A stretch of DNA of 64,000 nucleotides from UBA3792 sp045114775 (GTDB taxonomy: Bacteria > Bacillota > Clostridia > Christensenellales > CAG-138): NCBI GenBank assembly GCA_045114775.1, contig JBGULC010000027.1:1-64000 (forward strand), written 5' to 3'. This document shows, piece by piece, positions 24,640 through 33,875 of the stretch. Under the pieces are notes generated by a model, which saw only the letters and a list, made by a program, of their open reading frames with translations, had not been told where the DNA came from and searched no databases. Every line of letters begins with the position of its first letter. Within the stretch, counting starts at the first letter, position 1. The translations under genes and the position numbers were made by a program.

Positions 24640-26022
24640 ATGAAACTGTATCAACGCATTACGCTGCTCGTTTCGATTGTCCTGACCGTCGTCATTCTTG
24701 CGGTATCGCTGTCGCTGCTGCTGTTCGCGAAGAATACGATCCTGTCGCTGTCGACGGAACAGGTGCAGCGTAAGCAAAAGACGCTGCGCACCTCGTTTTC
24801 CGAGATGGCGAACTATTATGCGCGCAGCGACGATTCTGAAGCCGTGCACAATTCGTTGATCAAGCTCTGCTTTAACCGCTTTTCGGACCAAAGCTCCGTG
24901 CTGATGCGCGACGGCAAGCCGGTTTCAACCGGTGTGACGATCGATCCGTCCGCCTATGTCGGTCCGGACAGCGAAGCGTTTACGGAAGGCTCGCCGGTCG
25001 CGGTTAAGGTGCAGGGCAGAAACCTGTTGATCGCGGGCAGCAGCGCGTCTGTCGGTACGGAATCCTACTCCGTTTACGTGGTCGAGGACATTACGGACAC
25101 CTACGCCCGCATTCGCCGCATGGCATGGATCTTTGCGGGCGTGAGCCTTGCCGCGATCGCGCTCGGCGCGGCGGTCGTTACGCTGCTCGTTCGGCGCAGT
25201 ACCAAGCCGATCACCGCGCTTTCCGGCGTTGCAAAGGAGATTGCCGACGGCGCGTATGAAAAGCGCGTCGCCGTCCGCACCAAGGACGAGATCGGAACGC
25301 TCGGTGAGGATTTCAACCGCATGGCGGACGCAGTCGAAACGAAGATTTCGGAGCTTGAGGAACGCAACGAACGGCAGCGCCTGTTCATCGGCGGCGTCAC
25401 GCACGAGTTCAAGACGCCGATGACCGGATTGATCCTGCACGCGGGGCTTCTGCGCCGCGCGAACCTCTCCGAGGACGAGCGCGACGCATCGCTTGCACAT
25501 ATCGAGGCGCAGACGCAATGGCTTGAACGGCTGACGCAGAATCTTTTGAAGATTACGACCTCCGACGAGGAGATCGAATTGCAAAGTGTCAATATTCCGG
25601 AATTACTGGAAGATGTCAAGGAAGGCGTAGAGCCAAAGCTCAAAGACTGCGGTGCAGCGCTTACCGTGCAATGCGAAACGGATACACTTGTGCTGAATCC
25701 CGATTTGATGCACTCGCTTCTCAACAATCTGATCGTCAATGCGGCGAACGCCTACGACGCGGACGCGCCCGAAAAGCCGATCGTGCTTTCGGTCACCGGC
25801 AGGACGTTTTCGGTCTCCGACCGCGGCAGAGGCATTCCGAAGGAGGCGCAAAGCCGCATCTTCGAGCCGTTCTTCCGCGTGGATAAAAGCCGCAGCAAGC
25901 GGCAGGGCGGCAGCGGGCTCGGGCTGGCGCTTGTCAAAACGATCGCCGACGCGCACGGCGCGACGATCACCGTGGACAGCGAACCCGGCAGGGGCACAAC
26001 GGTTTCGGTCACGCTGCCGTAA
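24640..26022 (+). CDS. Sensor histidine kinase
   Basis: The 460-aa membrane kinase has TM1 (about 10-31), an extracytoplasmic sensor of ~130 residues, TM2 (about 160-185), a HAMP region, the phospho-acceptor His255 in GGVTHEFKTPM, and an ATPase domain with NLIVNAANAY (N box), SDRGRGIP (G1) and GGSGLGLALV (G2). It is the cognate partner of the response regulator directly upstream. The sensor domain resembles no ligand-binding fold I can name. Its position before six surface lipoproteins suggests it senses an envelope or surface condition. Confidence 0.94.
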   Translation: MKLYQRITLLVSIVLTVVILAVSLSLLLFAKNTILSLSTEQVQRKQKTLRTSFSEMANYYARSDDSEAVHNSLIKLCFNRFSDQSSVLMRDGKPVSTGVTIDPSAYVGPDSEAFTEGSPVAVKVQGRNLLIAGSSASVGTESYSVYVVEDITDTYARIRRMAWIFAGVSLAAIALGAAVVTLLVRRSTKPITALSGVAKEIADGAYEKRVAVRTKDEIGTLGEDFNRMADAVETKISELEERNERQRLFIGGVTHEFKTPMTGLILHAGLLRRANLSEDERDASLAHIEAQTQWLERLTQNLLKITTSDEEIELQSVNIPELLEDVKEGVEPKLKDCGAALTVQCETDTLVLNPDLMHSLLNNLIVNAANAYDADAPEKPIVLSVTGRTFSVSDRGRGIPKEAQSRIFEPFFRVDKSRSKRQGGSGLGLALVKTIADAHGATITVDSEPGRGTTVSVTLP

Positions 26023-26026
26023 TTCT

Positions 26027-26155
26027 CGGCTCCCCTGTGTAAGGGGAGCTGTCGAGGCGTGCCGAGACTGAGGGGTTGTAAATCACACGGCATTCAGGAC
26101 AACACCCCTTCCGTCTCGCTTTGCGATCCACCTCCCCTTACACAGGGGAGGCAAG
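26027..26155. repeat. Long palindromic intergenic repeat element
   Basis: The ends carry CTCCCCTGTGTAAGGGGAG (26032) and its near-inverse CTCCCCTTACACAGGGGAG (about 26133). Inside, GAGACTGAGGGGTTGT and ACAACACCCCTTCCGTCTC are also inverted. The whole ~125-bp unit can form one long hairpin, like a REP/MITE-type element. A related element lies at 35640-35760 (GAGCTCCCCTTGTCAGGGGAG then AGACTGAGGGGT). It may also end the kinase transcript. Confidence 0.75.
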
Positions 26156-26177
26156 CGTAAGTATAAGACGCATTTTC

Positions 26178-26231
26178 ATTACACTTTCATTACACTTTGG
26201 TGATGTTTTTCGCACCGCCTTTCGGTATGCT
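26178..26231 (+). promoter_or_regulatory. Response-regulator box and promoter of the lipoprotein array
   Basis: ATTACACTT occurs at 26178 and 26189 (11-bp period). TATGCT at 26226-26231 is the -10 candidate, 48 nt after the first half-site, the same spacing as upstream of the response-regulator gene. No -35 hexamer is seen at the expected place. Confidence 0.65.
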
Positions 26232-26262
26232 TGATGCAGGAAACCGAAAAAGGAGTGATTTC

Positions 26263-27792
26263 ATGAAAAAGCACATTTTCATCATTCTGCTTGCAGCGCT
26301 GATGCTCCTCTGCGCCTGTCAGCCCACGCCGGAGACGGAGATCGTAATCAATAAGGGCGACAACGTTCTGGAACAAAAGCTCTACGCGACGCCGGAGCCG
26401 GTCTCCGATACGGTGTCGCTGCATGAAAGCCCCGCCGACGCATCAGGCAGCCGAACATTTGAACCGACCGCCGCACCGATTCGGCAGCAGCTTTTCCCGG
26501 ATCGTTGGGACGAGGACGGGATCAAGCTCCGCGAGCATGCAACGCTGTCGATTCATACGGACATAGAGACGCGGGCGGACGGGCAGTATCCCGTATACCG
26601 CACGCAGGCGGAGCCGTTTACGGAGGAGCAGGTGATCCGGTTTGCCGAAATCCTGCTGCCGAAGCCGGTCGAACTGGAACTGATCGAAGCCAAGACGAAG
26701 CAGGAGCTGCAGGACGAGCTGCAGCGATACCTCGACGACGTCGCGGACTGGGAAGAATGGGTCGCGACCGGCAAGCAGGGAGACCGGGACGACACGGGCT
26801 ACGATCCGGAGGAAGTCAAAAAAACAACGGATTGGTATATGAACGAGATCAAACACGCGCCGGACACGCTCGACGTCGTTCCGGTCTCGGATTACAGCAG
26901 CTACCGTATCGGGCAGCAGGCGGGCTACCGACTTGAAAACGGAGAATCCGCCACGATCACAACATTTGTCGGGGACGTATCGAATGTGCTGCAGATCTCC
27001 AACCGCTGTAAGCGTTACGGATATGTATATTATGAAACGCAATATCAAAAGGATCTGAACGATCCCGGATTCGGAAACGATAAGCTTTGGATGGATGCTG
27101 CTTTGTCACAGGAGGACGCCAAAGCAACGCTGAAAAAAGGACTCGATCGGCTCGGATTGAACGGCTTTGAAATCCGTTATGCGGAACGTGCAACGCTGCT
27201 CGATACCTCGGAAACGCGAACCGACAATGTTTCCGGCGGATGGGGCTTTCAGCTTTCGCGCAGCTTCGGGTACCCGCTGATTGATGTACCGTTTCGGGTG
27301 AGCGATAATCTGGATTTCGGATCAAGCGACGGCTATTCGGTGAACAAACCGATCCGGAATGAGGAGATCGAGGTCTTTATCGACGAATACGGCATCGAAT
27401 ACTTTCTTTACAGCGGACAGAAGACGGTGCTCCGGGAGGTGAATCCGAACGTCGAGCTGCTTCCGTTTGCGGATATTCAGCGCATTGTTGAAAACACGCT
27501 GTCCGTTTCCTATCCGGGCTGGGCGATGGGAGACGATATGCGCACGTTCGACATCGAGATCTACCAGATGGTGCTGATGACGCAGACACTGCGCGTACCG
27601 GACTCGGACGACTATTACGAGGTGCCGTGCTGGGTCGTTCTGTTTGACGGACTGTTTGAACGGACGCCCGAGGGACGTGCGGCAACCCGAAACGATCGCG
27701 GCATGTCGCACGATGCAATCATCATCAACGCCGTGGACGGCACGGTCGTGATTCCCGAAGATGCAATTCCGGAGCCCGTTCCGGGCGAATAA
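26263..27792 (+). CDS. Tandem lipoprotein paralog 1
   Basis: The 509-aa lipoprotein is the first of six paralogs. The signal peptide ends in the double-Cys lipobox LLCAC followed by QPTPETEIVINKGDN, shared by all copies. The N-terminal half contains the repeat-family strand L.I..D.E......PV and an acidic helical stretch. The C-terminal half has LLPFADIQRIVENTL and ends in INAVDGTVVIPED plus an extra Pro-rich tail absent from the other copies. I believe the family is the one called DUF6034, but this was not checked. The function is unknown. AAAGGAG lies upstream of the ATG; the longer frame from 26197 lacks a signal peptide. Confidence 0.85.
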   Translation: MKKHIFIILLAALMLLCACQPTPETEIVINKGDNVLEQKLYATPEPVSDTVSLHESPADASGSRTFEPTAAPIRQQLFPDRWDEDGIKLREHATLSIHTDIETRADGQYPVYRTQAEPFTEEQVIRFAEILLPKPVELELIEAKTKQELQDELQRYLDDVADWEEWVATGKQGDRDDTGYDPEEVKKTTDWYMNEIKHAPDTLDVVPVSDYSSYRIGQQAGYRLENGESATITTFVGDVSNVLQISNRCKRYGYVYYETQYQKDLNDPGFGNDKLWMDAALSQEDAKATLKKGLDRLGLNGFEIRYAERATLLDTSETRTDNVSGGWGFQLSRSFGYPLIDVPFRVSDNLDFGSSDGYSVNKPIRNEEIEVFIDEYGIEYFLYSGQKTVLREVNPNVELLPFADIQRIVENTLSVSYPGWAMGDDMRTFDIEIYQMVLMTQTLRVPDSDDYYEVPCWVVLFDGLFERTPEGRAATRNDRGMSHDAIIINAVDGTVVIPEDAIPEPVPGE

Positions 27793-27803
27793 GAGGTATC
27801 GCC

Positions 27804-29264
27804 ATGAAAAAGCATTTAGTTTTGATTCTGTTTGCAGCGCTTCTTTTGCTCTGCGCCTGTCAGCCCACGCCGGAGACGGAGGTTGTTGTGAACAAGGCAG
27901 AGGGGCGATTGGATGAATTGATCGTTGATTCCGGACCGCAGCCGCTGTATCAAACAGACCCGACTGCAGAAAATAACACGTCGATTCCGGGCAACGCGAC
28001 GGAAACGCAATTCGCGGTTTCGACCAGACAGCCGGGGAAGACGCTAAAAAGTACGATTGATGCGCCGGATCGTATCAAGGATTCCTTTTCGGGAAATGCA
28101 ATCGGCGACACGTTAACGGTGGATCTGGATGCGGAAGTTGATGTTCCCAATATCTCCAGAGTGCCGGTTTTTACGGTACATATTGAAGTACCGATCGGGG
28201 AAAAGAGAGACGCAATGTTCCGCTTTCTGCTGGGAGGACAGCCGTATTATCAGCCGGTCGAAGAGGAAAAGCTGCAGATCGGGAACATGATCCGCTACCT
28301 GAACAATTATGTTCTTGCGCTGGAGGACAAGCCGTATGGAGATAACGCTCCGTATGAGACAATGATCCAATCGAATTTGGCAGATATACAAGCACTGTCA
28401 TTGCAGATTGCTTCTCTTCCCGAACATATGGAATTCACGGAAGCAGCTTTTGATCCGACCAAACGCAGCGTCGAGCTTATGAATAAGAATCATGTTCTTG
28501 TAAGGCAGATGCAAGATGCGCAGGGCAGCGCGGTCATCCAATACGTTGATTGTGAACGGAGCGTCAATGTCTTTTCTGCAACCGGAATGCGTGCTCCGAG
28601 AAATGAACAGGAGCAGGCTGCTCTTAACGCTGCGGAAGAATTCATCAACGGTGTGGGGCTTACTGATACGAAAGCAATCGGTATGGTCTGCGCAGATGAA
28701 GACAGAAGACAGTACTGGAATACCGAACACGGCGTTGAAGACGGGATTTATCGCGTTTCGCTGGTTCCGCTGTATGCCGGTATACCATGCTATTCCTATT
28801 CGACCTATTATGGATCCGATACTGGGCGACACTCGGCGAAAGCAGACCCGGAATATGCCTGGAACCCGCCGCAGGAAACGATCTATGCCGTTGTGCAGGA
28901 CCAAGCTGTAACGCAGTTTGTATGGCAGTATCCTTGCGAGATCGTTACGATGGACAACGCAAATGTATCTTTATTGTCGTTTGACGAGATAATGAAAATC
29001 TTTCAAAAACAGATTTTTATGAATGTCTATCTGGATAAAGGATTCCCGGAAACAATGCATATCACAGATATTCGTTTTTCCTATCTGCGTATGAAAAAAC
29101 TGAATTCGGAGGAATTCTATCTACTGCCTGTATGGGATTTTCTCGGTTACTGCACCGATGAAGAAGCGGATGATCCTTTGAGCCGGTCCTGGTATGACAA
29201 TCAATCGTTCCTGACAATTAACGCAATTGACGGCAGTATTATCGACCGAAATGTGGGATATTGA
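27804..29264 (+). CDS. Tandem lipoprotein paralog 2
   Basis: This 486-aa lipoprotein has the shared signal and mature start (MKKHLVLILFAALLLLCAC, then QPTPETEVVVNKAEG). It keeps the family C-terminal marks LLSFDEIMKIFQKQIF, LLPVWDFLGY and INAIDGSIIDRNVGY. Its second half is visibly richer in A/T codons than the neighbouring copies (many ttt, aaa, tat, gaa), so it may have a different history or weaker selection for codon use. It starts 11 nt after paralog 1 with AAGAGG upstream. Confidence 0.85.
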   Translation: MKKHLVLILFAALLLLCACQPTPETEVVVNKAEGRLDELIVDSGPQPLYQTDPTAENNTSIPGNATETQFAVSTRQPGKTLKSTIDAPDRIKDSFSGNAIGDTLTVDLDAEVDVPNISRVPVFTVHIEVPIGEKRDAMFRFLLGGQPYYQPVEEEKLQIGNMIRYLNNYVLALEDKPYGDNAPYETMIQSNLADIQALSLQIASLPEHMEFTEAAFDPTKRSVELMNKNHVLVRQMQDAQGSAVIQYVDCERSVNVFSATGMRAPRNEQEQAALNAAEEFINGVGLTDTKAIGMVCADEDRRQYWNTEHGVEDGIYRVSLVPLYAGIPCYSYSTYYGSDTGRHSAKADPEYAWNPPQETIYAVVQDQAVTQFVWQYPCEIVTMDNANVSLLSFDEIMKIFQKQIFMNVYLDKGFPETMHITDIRFSYLRMKKLNSEEFYLLPVWDFLGYCTDEEADDPLSRSWYDNQSFLTINAIDGSIIDRNVGY

Positions 29265-29267
29265 ACT

Positions 29268-30692
29268 ATGAAAAAGCATATTTGTATTATTCTTCTTGCA
29301 GCGCTGCTGCTTCTCTTCGCCTGTCAGCCGACGCCGGAAAGTCCGATCGTGGTCGGCAAGGATCAGAGCGGTATGATCGAAAAGGCACAGGAGGATGCGG
29401 GCTATCCCAAGGACGGACCGGTCGACTGGCGGGAACGGTTGAACGCGCCGGAGCGATATACGGCAAAGCTCAAAAGCATCGGCGGGCGGCTGACCGTAGA
29501 AGCGGACGCGGAGGTGATCGTGCCGGATGCGGAGCTTCCGGTCGTTCGTGTGTCGCCGCGCCGATTCTCGGAGGAGGACGCGCGCCGGATCGTAACGGCT
29601 TTACTCGGCGACGATCCGAAATGCATACCATTGGATGGCGACAACCGGACGAAGGCGATGTATGAGCGGCAGATCATCGAATGGAACTATGCGCTCGACC
29701 ATTGGGAGGACTACGGCTGCAGCGTCTGGGATATGTTCGATGAGAAAGAGGAGATGGAGGAGGCGCTGAGGGCGCTGATCGAGAAAGCCGCAGACGCGCC
29801 GGAGACGCTGGAAACCTTTGCGCCTGTCATCGAATGGACGCCGATGCTGTGGCATACTGCAGCAGGGCAGAAGGATCTCGGGGACGCAAGCATGAACTTT
29901 TTGACGCTGAACGCGGACGAGACCCGTTCCATGCTCAACATCACCAACGGCGGCGACGGGACCAGAAGCGGTATCTATTATCACAGGAACATCGACGGGC
30001 TTGCGGATCAGCTGGCAACAATCGAAGGACAGTGGAAAAACGAGCTTCGTATTACCGAGGACGAGGCAAAATCCGTCGCGGAGGCGAAGCTAAAGGAGAT
30101 GGGGCTCGATCATCTTGCCTGTGCGTTTTCCAAGTTTGTCCGATGCTATCGGGATGATCTGATTCGGGACGGCGCGCCTTATGAGCCGGGCTGGATGTTC
30201 GTGTTCACGCCTGCGGTGAACGGCGTCGCGATGACCTATTCACACCGGCTCGGTGTCGACAACAATGCATACAGCCGGCACTGGGGATACGAGCGCTGCT
30301 TTGTTCTGGTGGACGAAAAGGGCGTGACAATCTTAGACTATGAAGACGCTTGCACGATGGACGAGGTCAGGGCGGAGACAGCCGCGCTGCTGCCGTTCTC
30401 CGAAATCGCTGCGATTTTTGAAAAGATGGTGCTCATCGTGGACAACAACGCAGACGCCTTTGAATTCGATAAAACCTACCGGATCAAATCCGTGCGGCTC
30501 GGCATGGTCAGCATCCCGGAGCAGAACGGCGAAGGCGGGTACATGGTACCCTGCTGGGACTTCATGGGAAACATCTGGTCGGAGGAGGAGTTCCCGGAAG
30601 TCTGGAAGCAGACCGGCATGATGCAGGACGGCAGCTTCTCGTATCTTACGATCAACGCCATTGATGGCAGCATCATTCAACGCGGACATTGA
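29268..30692 (+). CDS. Tandem lipoprotein paralog 3
   Basis: This 474-aa lipoprotein, the shortest copy, has lipobox LLFAC followed by QPTPESPIVVGKDQSGMIEKA. The motif MIEKA, about 20 residues after the lipidated Cys, recurs in copies 5 and 6. C-terminal family marks are LLPFSEIAAIFEKMV, YMVPCWDFMGN and INAIDGSIIQRGH. The start lies only 3 nt after the preceding stop with no clear ribosome binding site, so translation is probably coupled to paralog 2. Confidence 0.85.
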   Translation: MKKHICIILLAALLLLFACQPTPESPIVVGKDQSGMIEKAQEDAGYPKDGPVDWRERLNAPERYTAKLKSIGGRLTVEADAEVIVPDAELPVVRVSPRRFSEEDARRIVTALLGDDPKCIPLDGDNRTKAMYERQIIEWNYALDHWEDYGCSVWDMFDEKEEMEEALRALIEKAADAPETLETFAPVIEWTPMLWHTAAGQKDLGDASMNFLTLNADETRSMLNITNGGDGTRSGIYYHRNIDGLADQLATIEGQWKNELRITEDEAKSVAEAKLKEMGLDHLACAFSKFVRCYRDDLIRDGAPYEPGWMFVFTPAVNGVAMTYSHRLGVDNNAYSRHWGYERCFVLVDEKGVTILDYEDACTMDEVRAETAALLPFSEIAAIFEKMVLIVDNNADAFEFDKTYRIKSVRLGMVSIPEQNGEGGYMVPCWDFMGNIWSEEEFPEVWKQTGMMQDGSFSYLTINAIDGSIIQRGH

Positions 30693-30711
30693 TTTTTTGG
30701 GAGAACAACCG

Positions 30712-32223
30712 ATGAAAAGAACATTCATTTTGATTTTTGCGGCGCTGTTTCTGTGCGCCTGTCAGCCGACGCCGGAGGTCGACGCAGTCAAACAAAAGGA
30801 CACAAACGTGCTGATCGATACGGTGCGCACGGAGCAAAAGGAACAGCAGAAGACGGGCGAGACGCCGCAGCCCGCGCAGGAGCAGCTTCCGGACCGCTTT
30901 ACGTCGGACTTCGTTACGTCCGCGCAGAACGTTCACGTTACGGCCGACGCAACAATCGAGGTGCTTTCCGAAACCGGCAGGTTCCCGATGCTGCGCGTGG
31001 AGCACCGGTATCTTTCCGACTCCGAGCGACTGACGGTCTCTGAGCGGCTCATGGAAAGCGATCGGCTGTATCTGTACGAATATCGGCTGACGCGCGAGAT
31101 GCTTGCCGGGATGATCCGCATGCTGATGCAGGAGATGACGCCCGAGCAAAAGGCGGAATGGATGAAGGAGGAGGGCGCAACCGAGCAGGAATGGGAGCAG
31201 ATGCAAAGCCGCAGGCAGCGCTTGGCCGAGTCGTATCAGAAGCAGTACAATGAGCTGCCCGAGGATGAAGCGATCGAGCCGTATATCGAGTGGTTCGGCG
31301 CAGCGCCGGATTACAGCGAGGATTATGAGAATCATCGCAATTTCGACTGGCTTGTGCGCAGCGCGACGGACACGACGGATCTCAGCTTTCTGGATCATCT
31401 GATCGTCTCCGCAGACGAATGCGATTGCCCGATCGAGTTCACTGTCGCGTTACGGAGTATGGACGACGACACAAGCATATGGTGCTTTGACGACAGCCAC
31501 AAGTACGGGACGGAGCGTATCGATCCGAAGGATTATGAGACGCCGCACGAAGGCGCGTCCGTGACGCCGAATGACGCGATTGAGGTCGTAAAATCCATAT
31601 TTGACGGCGTCAGTGACCTTGTCGCCTCGGACGTCTGGTGGGCGAACAACGCCATGCTTCACGGAGATTCCGGTGTTTTGATGTGCACTCGCCGGGCGTA
31701 TCTGATCCACTTTTCCGCAAACTACAGAGGCGCTTATACGCCGTACTGCAGAGCCGCGGCATTCGAGGTGTCGGACGCCGGATACGCCCGCGCATGGGAT
31801 TACGAATCGCTGACGGCGGCGGTCGACGGCGACGGCAATCTGATCTCCTTGGTGTGGCTTGCGCCGCATAAGGAGACGGATGTGATCGCGGAAAACACGA
31901 CGCTGCTGCCGTATGAAGAGATCCACAGGATCTTCGAAACGCAGATGAATCGTGTGTTCGCCGCAGAGGACAAGCGCGACGGTTCGCTCGACGTGACCGC
32001 CGTGCAGCTCGGACTGTTCCGCATCCGCGAGAAAAACAATATGGAATCCGGGTTTTTGGTGCCCGCGTGGTATTTCACCGGCGTCTTTCATTACAGCGCG
32101 GCAGCGACAGCACAGCGCAGCGGCTTTCAGGAACCGGACAGCGAGTGGTATGACGCAAGGAATCCTTTGCTGATCGTCAACGCGATCGACGGCAGCATCA
32201 TCGATCCGCAGAACGGGTATTGA
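30712..32223 (+). CDS. Tandem lipoprotein paralog 4
   Basis: This 503-aa lipoprotein has a shorter signal peptide (MKRTFILIFAALFLCAC) than its neighbours, followed by QPTPEVDAVKQKDTN. An acidic, helix-prone segment rich in Glu, Met and Arg lies at about residues 110-190. C-terminal marks are LLPYEEIHRIFETQMN, FLVPAWYFTGV and VNAIDGSIIDPQNGY. The ATG at 30712 follows GGGAG; the in-frame ATG at 30661 lies inside the end of paralog 3 and lacks a signal peptide. Confidence 0.85.
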   Translation: MKRTFILIFAALFLCACQPTPEVDAVKQKDTNVLIDTVRTEQKEQQKTGETPQPAQEQLPDRFTSDFVTSAQNVHVTADATIEVLSETGRFPMLRVEHRYLSDSERLTVSERLMESDRLYLYEYRLTREMLAGMIRMLMQEMTPEQKAEWMKEEGATEQEWEQMQSRRQRLAESYQKQYNELPEDEAIEPYIEWFGAAPDYSEDYENHRNFDWLVRSATDTTDLSFLDHLIVSADECDCPIEFTVALRSMDDDTSIWCFDDSHKYGTERIDPKDYETPHEGASVTPNDAIEVVKSIFDGVSDLVASDVWWANNAMLHGDSGVLMCTRRAYLIHFSANYRGAYTPYCRAAAFEVSDAGYARAWDYESLTAAVDGDGNLISLVWLAPHKETDVIAENTTLLPYEEIHRIFETQMNRVFAAEDKRDGSLDVTAVQLGLFRIREKNNMESGFLVPAWYFTGVFHYSAAATAQRSGFQEPDSEWYDARNPLLIVNAIDGSIIDPQNGY

Positions 32224-33875
32224 TCGGGAAAGGAGCTTGTTATGAAAAAGCATATTTGTATCATTCTTCTTGCAGCGCTTTTGCTCCTCTGCGCCTGTCA
32301 GCCGACGCCCGACGAGCCGGTGGTGGTCGGCAAGGACAATGAGGCGATGATCGAAAAAGCAAAGGAGACGAGCGCGCCGGCACCGGTCGGAACTGCTCTT
32401 AAAGAGCAGCTCGGCTGTCCGGAGGTCTTTTCGGTCTCATTTACGGACGAAACGAAAAAACTCACAGTGACCGGCGAAGCGCCTGTCATTCTGCCGGATA
32501 CGGATGGAGTTCCGCTGTTGTTTGTGGAAGCGAACCGGTTTTCTCAGGATACGGTCAGCGCCTTTTTCAACCGGCTCTGCGGCGATGTGACGATGTATGA
32601 ATACCCGACCGAGACGCCGAAGTATGCGATCCGAGACCAAATGGAACAGAACATGCGGGAGATCGAAGCCCTGCGGGAAAAAGGCGTCTCGGACGAAGAG
32701 GGAGAGCTTGCATGGCGGCTTCGACATATGGAGGAGCTTCAAAAGGCGCTCGTCGATGCGCCGGACGAGGTCGAATTGATTCCCTCGGACGGTACATTGC
32801 ACCGTGCAGAGATGACCTTTCATGGTAAGCAGCGCGGCACGATGGACGCATTGAGCGTATTGAGCGAGCCGTTTACCTCCAATGGCGGCAGGCATTTTTC
32901 GGTATACAACGACGCTGACTATACGAATGACGGCGTGGATACCTTCGTAGACGAGCAGGGCAACGTGCAGGGCTTCAATCCGCAAAGCGGTTCGCGGCTG
33001 ACCTACGTGCGTGAGGGCGGAGATCTGCTCGGAAGCTATGCAAGCGGGACGCCGATCTGGGACGTAACGCGCGAAAGCGGAAGCGACGAGCCCGCGGCGT
33101 TCCCCAACATCACGATCCCCGGCTGGAACGAGCCGGAAACGCTGCTGCTTTCCGTGACGCCGAAGGCGGCGCGCGAACAGGCGGAGGCACTTTTGCGGGA
33201 ATGCGGTGTGACCGAAATGCGGTTCGATTCGATCGCGCTTTATACCAACCGACAGCCGGTATATCCGGAATGGCAGGACGCCGAGGAAGCGTACGCATCG
33301 TATTCGCCGGAGCGGCAGGCGTATTCCGTGCGATTTTTGCGCGAGGTGAACGGTGTGCCCGTGGAGGGATATTTCGGATCATCGCAGAGCGTAATCGACG
33401 GTGCGGAATACGGACGCGAATGGAGCTATGAAGTGCTGGAGATCGCCGTGGACGACAGTGGGATCCTGTCAGTCGAATGGGTGGGACCGCTGAAGCCCGC
33501 CGAGGTCGAGACCGAACGCGCGGCGCTGCTGCCGTTTTCGGAGATTGACGCGATCTTTCGGAAAATGCTCCCAATCAAGTATTTCAGCATCAACAGCGAC
33601 ATTGATTTTTCAATTCGTATCGACCGGGTGCGGCTGTGCCTGTGGCGCATCATCGACAAAGATTCCTATACGCGCGGCATCCTTGCGCCGGTCTGGTGCT
33701 TCTACGGTTCCGTCAATTCACGCGAAACCGAACGGCAGCCGCTTCTGATCGTCAACGCCGTCGACGGCAGCATCATCGATCCGCAGAACGGGTATTGATC
33801 GGGAAAGGAGCTTGTCATGAAAAAGCATATTTGTATCATTCTTCTTGCAGCGCTTTTGCTCCTCTGCGCTTGTCA
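32170..33875 (+). repeat. Near-identical ~110-130-bp junction repeat at paralog 4/5 and 5/6 boundaries
   Basis: The segment from the end of one gene, through the ribosome binding site, to the end of the next signal peptide occurs at about 32170-32299 and again at 33746-33875, offset about 1575 bp. From 32191 through the QPTP codons only three base differences were seen by eye. The gene bodies between are not alike at this level. This points to recent duplication or gene conversion focused on the junctions. Confidence 0.85.
32242..33798 (+). CDS. Tandem lipoprotein paralog 5
   Basis: This 518-aa lipoprotein has the signal MKKHICIILLAALLLLCAC, identical to that of paralog 6 through the lipobox, then QPTPDEPVVVGKDNEAMIEKA. 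C-terminal marks are LLPFSEIDAIFRKMLP, ILAPVWCFYGS and VNAVDGSIIDPQNGY. AAAGGAG lies 7 nt before the ATG. Its 5' junction is nearly identical at DNA level to that of paralog 6, 1575 bp downstream, although the bodies of the two proteins are clearly divergent. Confidence 0.87.
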   Translation: MKKHICIILLAALLLLCACQPTPDEPVVVGKDNEAMIEKAKETSAPAPVGTALKEQLGCPEVFSVSFTDETKKLTVTGEAPVILPDTDGVPLLFVEANRFSQDTVSAFFNRLCGDVTMYEYPTETPKYAIRDQMEQNMREIEALREKGVSDEEGELAWRLRHMEELQKALVDAPDEVELIPSDGTLHRAEMTFHGKQRGTMDALSVLSEPFTSNGGRHFSVYNDADYTNDGVDTFVDEQGNVQGFNPQSGSRLTYVREGGDLLGSYASGTPIWDVTRESGSDEPAAFPNITIPGWNEPETLLLSVTPKAAREQAEALLRECGVTEMRFDSIALYTNRQPVYPEWQDAEEAYASYSPERQAYSVRFLREVNGVPVEGYFGSSQSVIDGAEYGREWSYEVLEIAVDDSGILSVEWVGPLKPAEVETERAALLPFSEIDAIFRKMLPIKYFSINSDIDFSIRIDRVRLCLWRIIDKDSYTRGILAPVWCFYGSVNSRETERQPLLIVNAVDGSIIDPQNGY

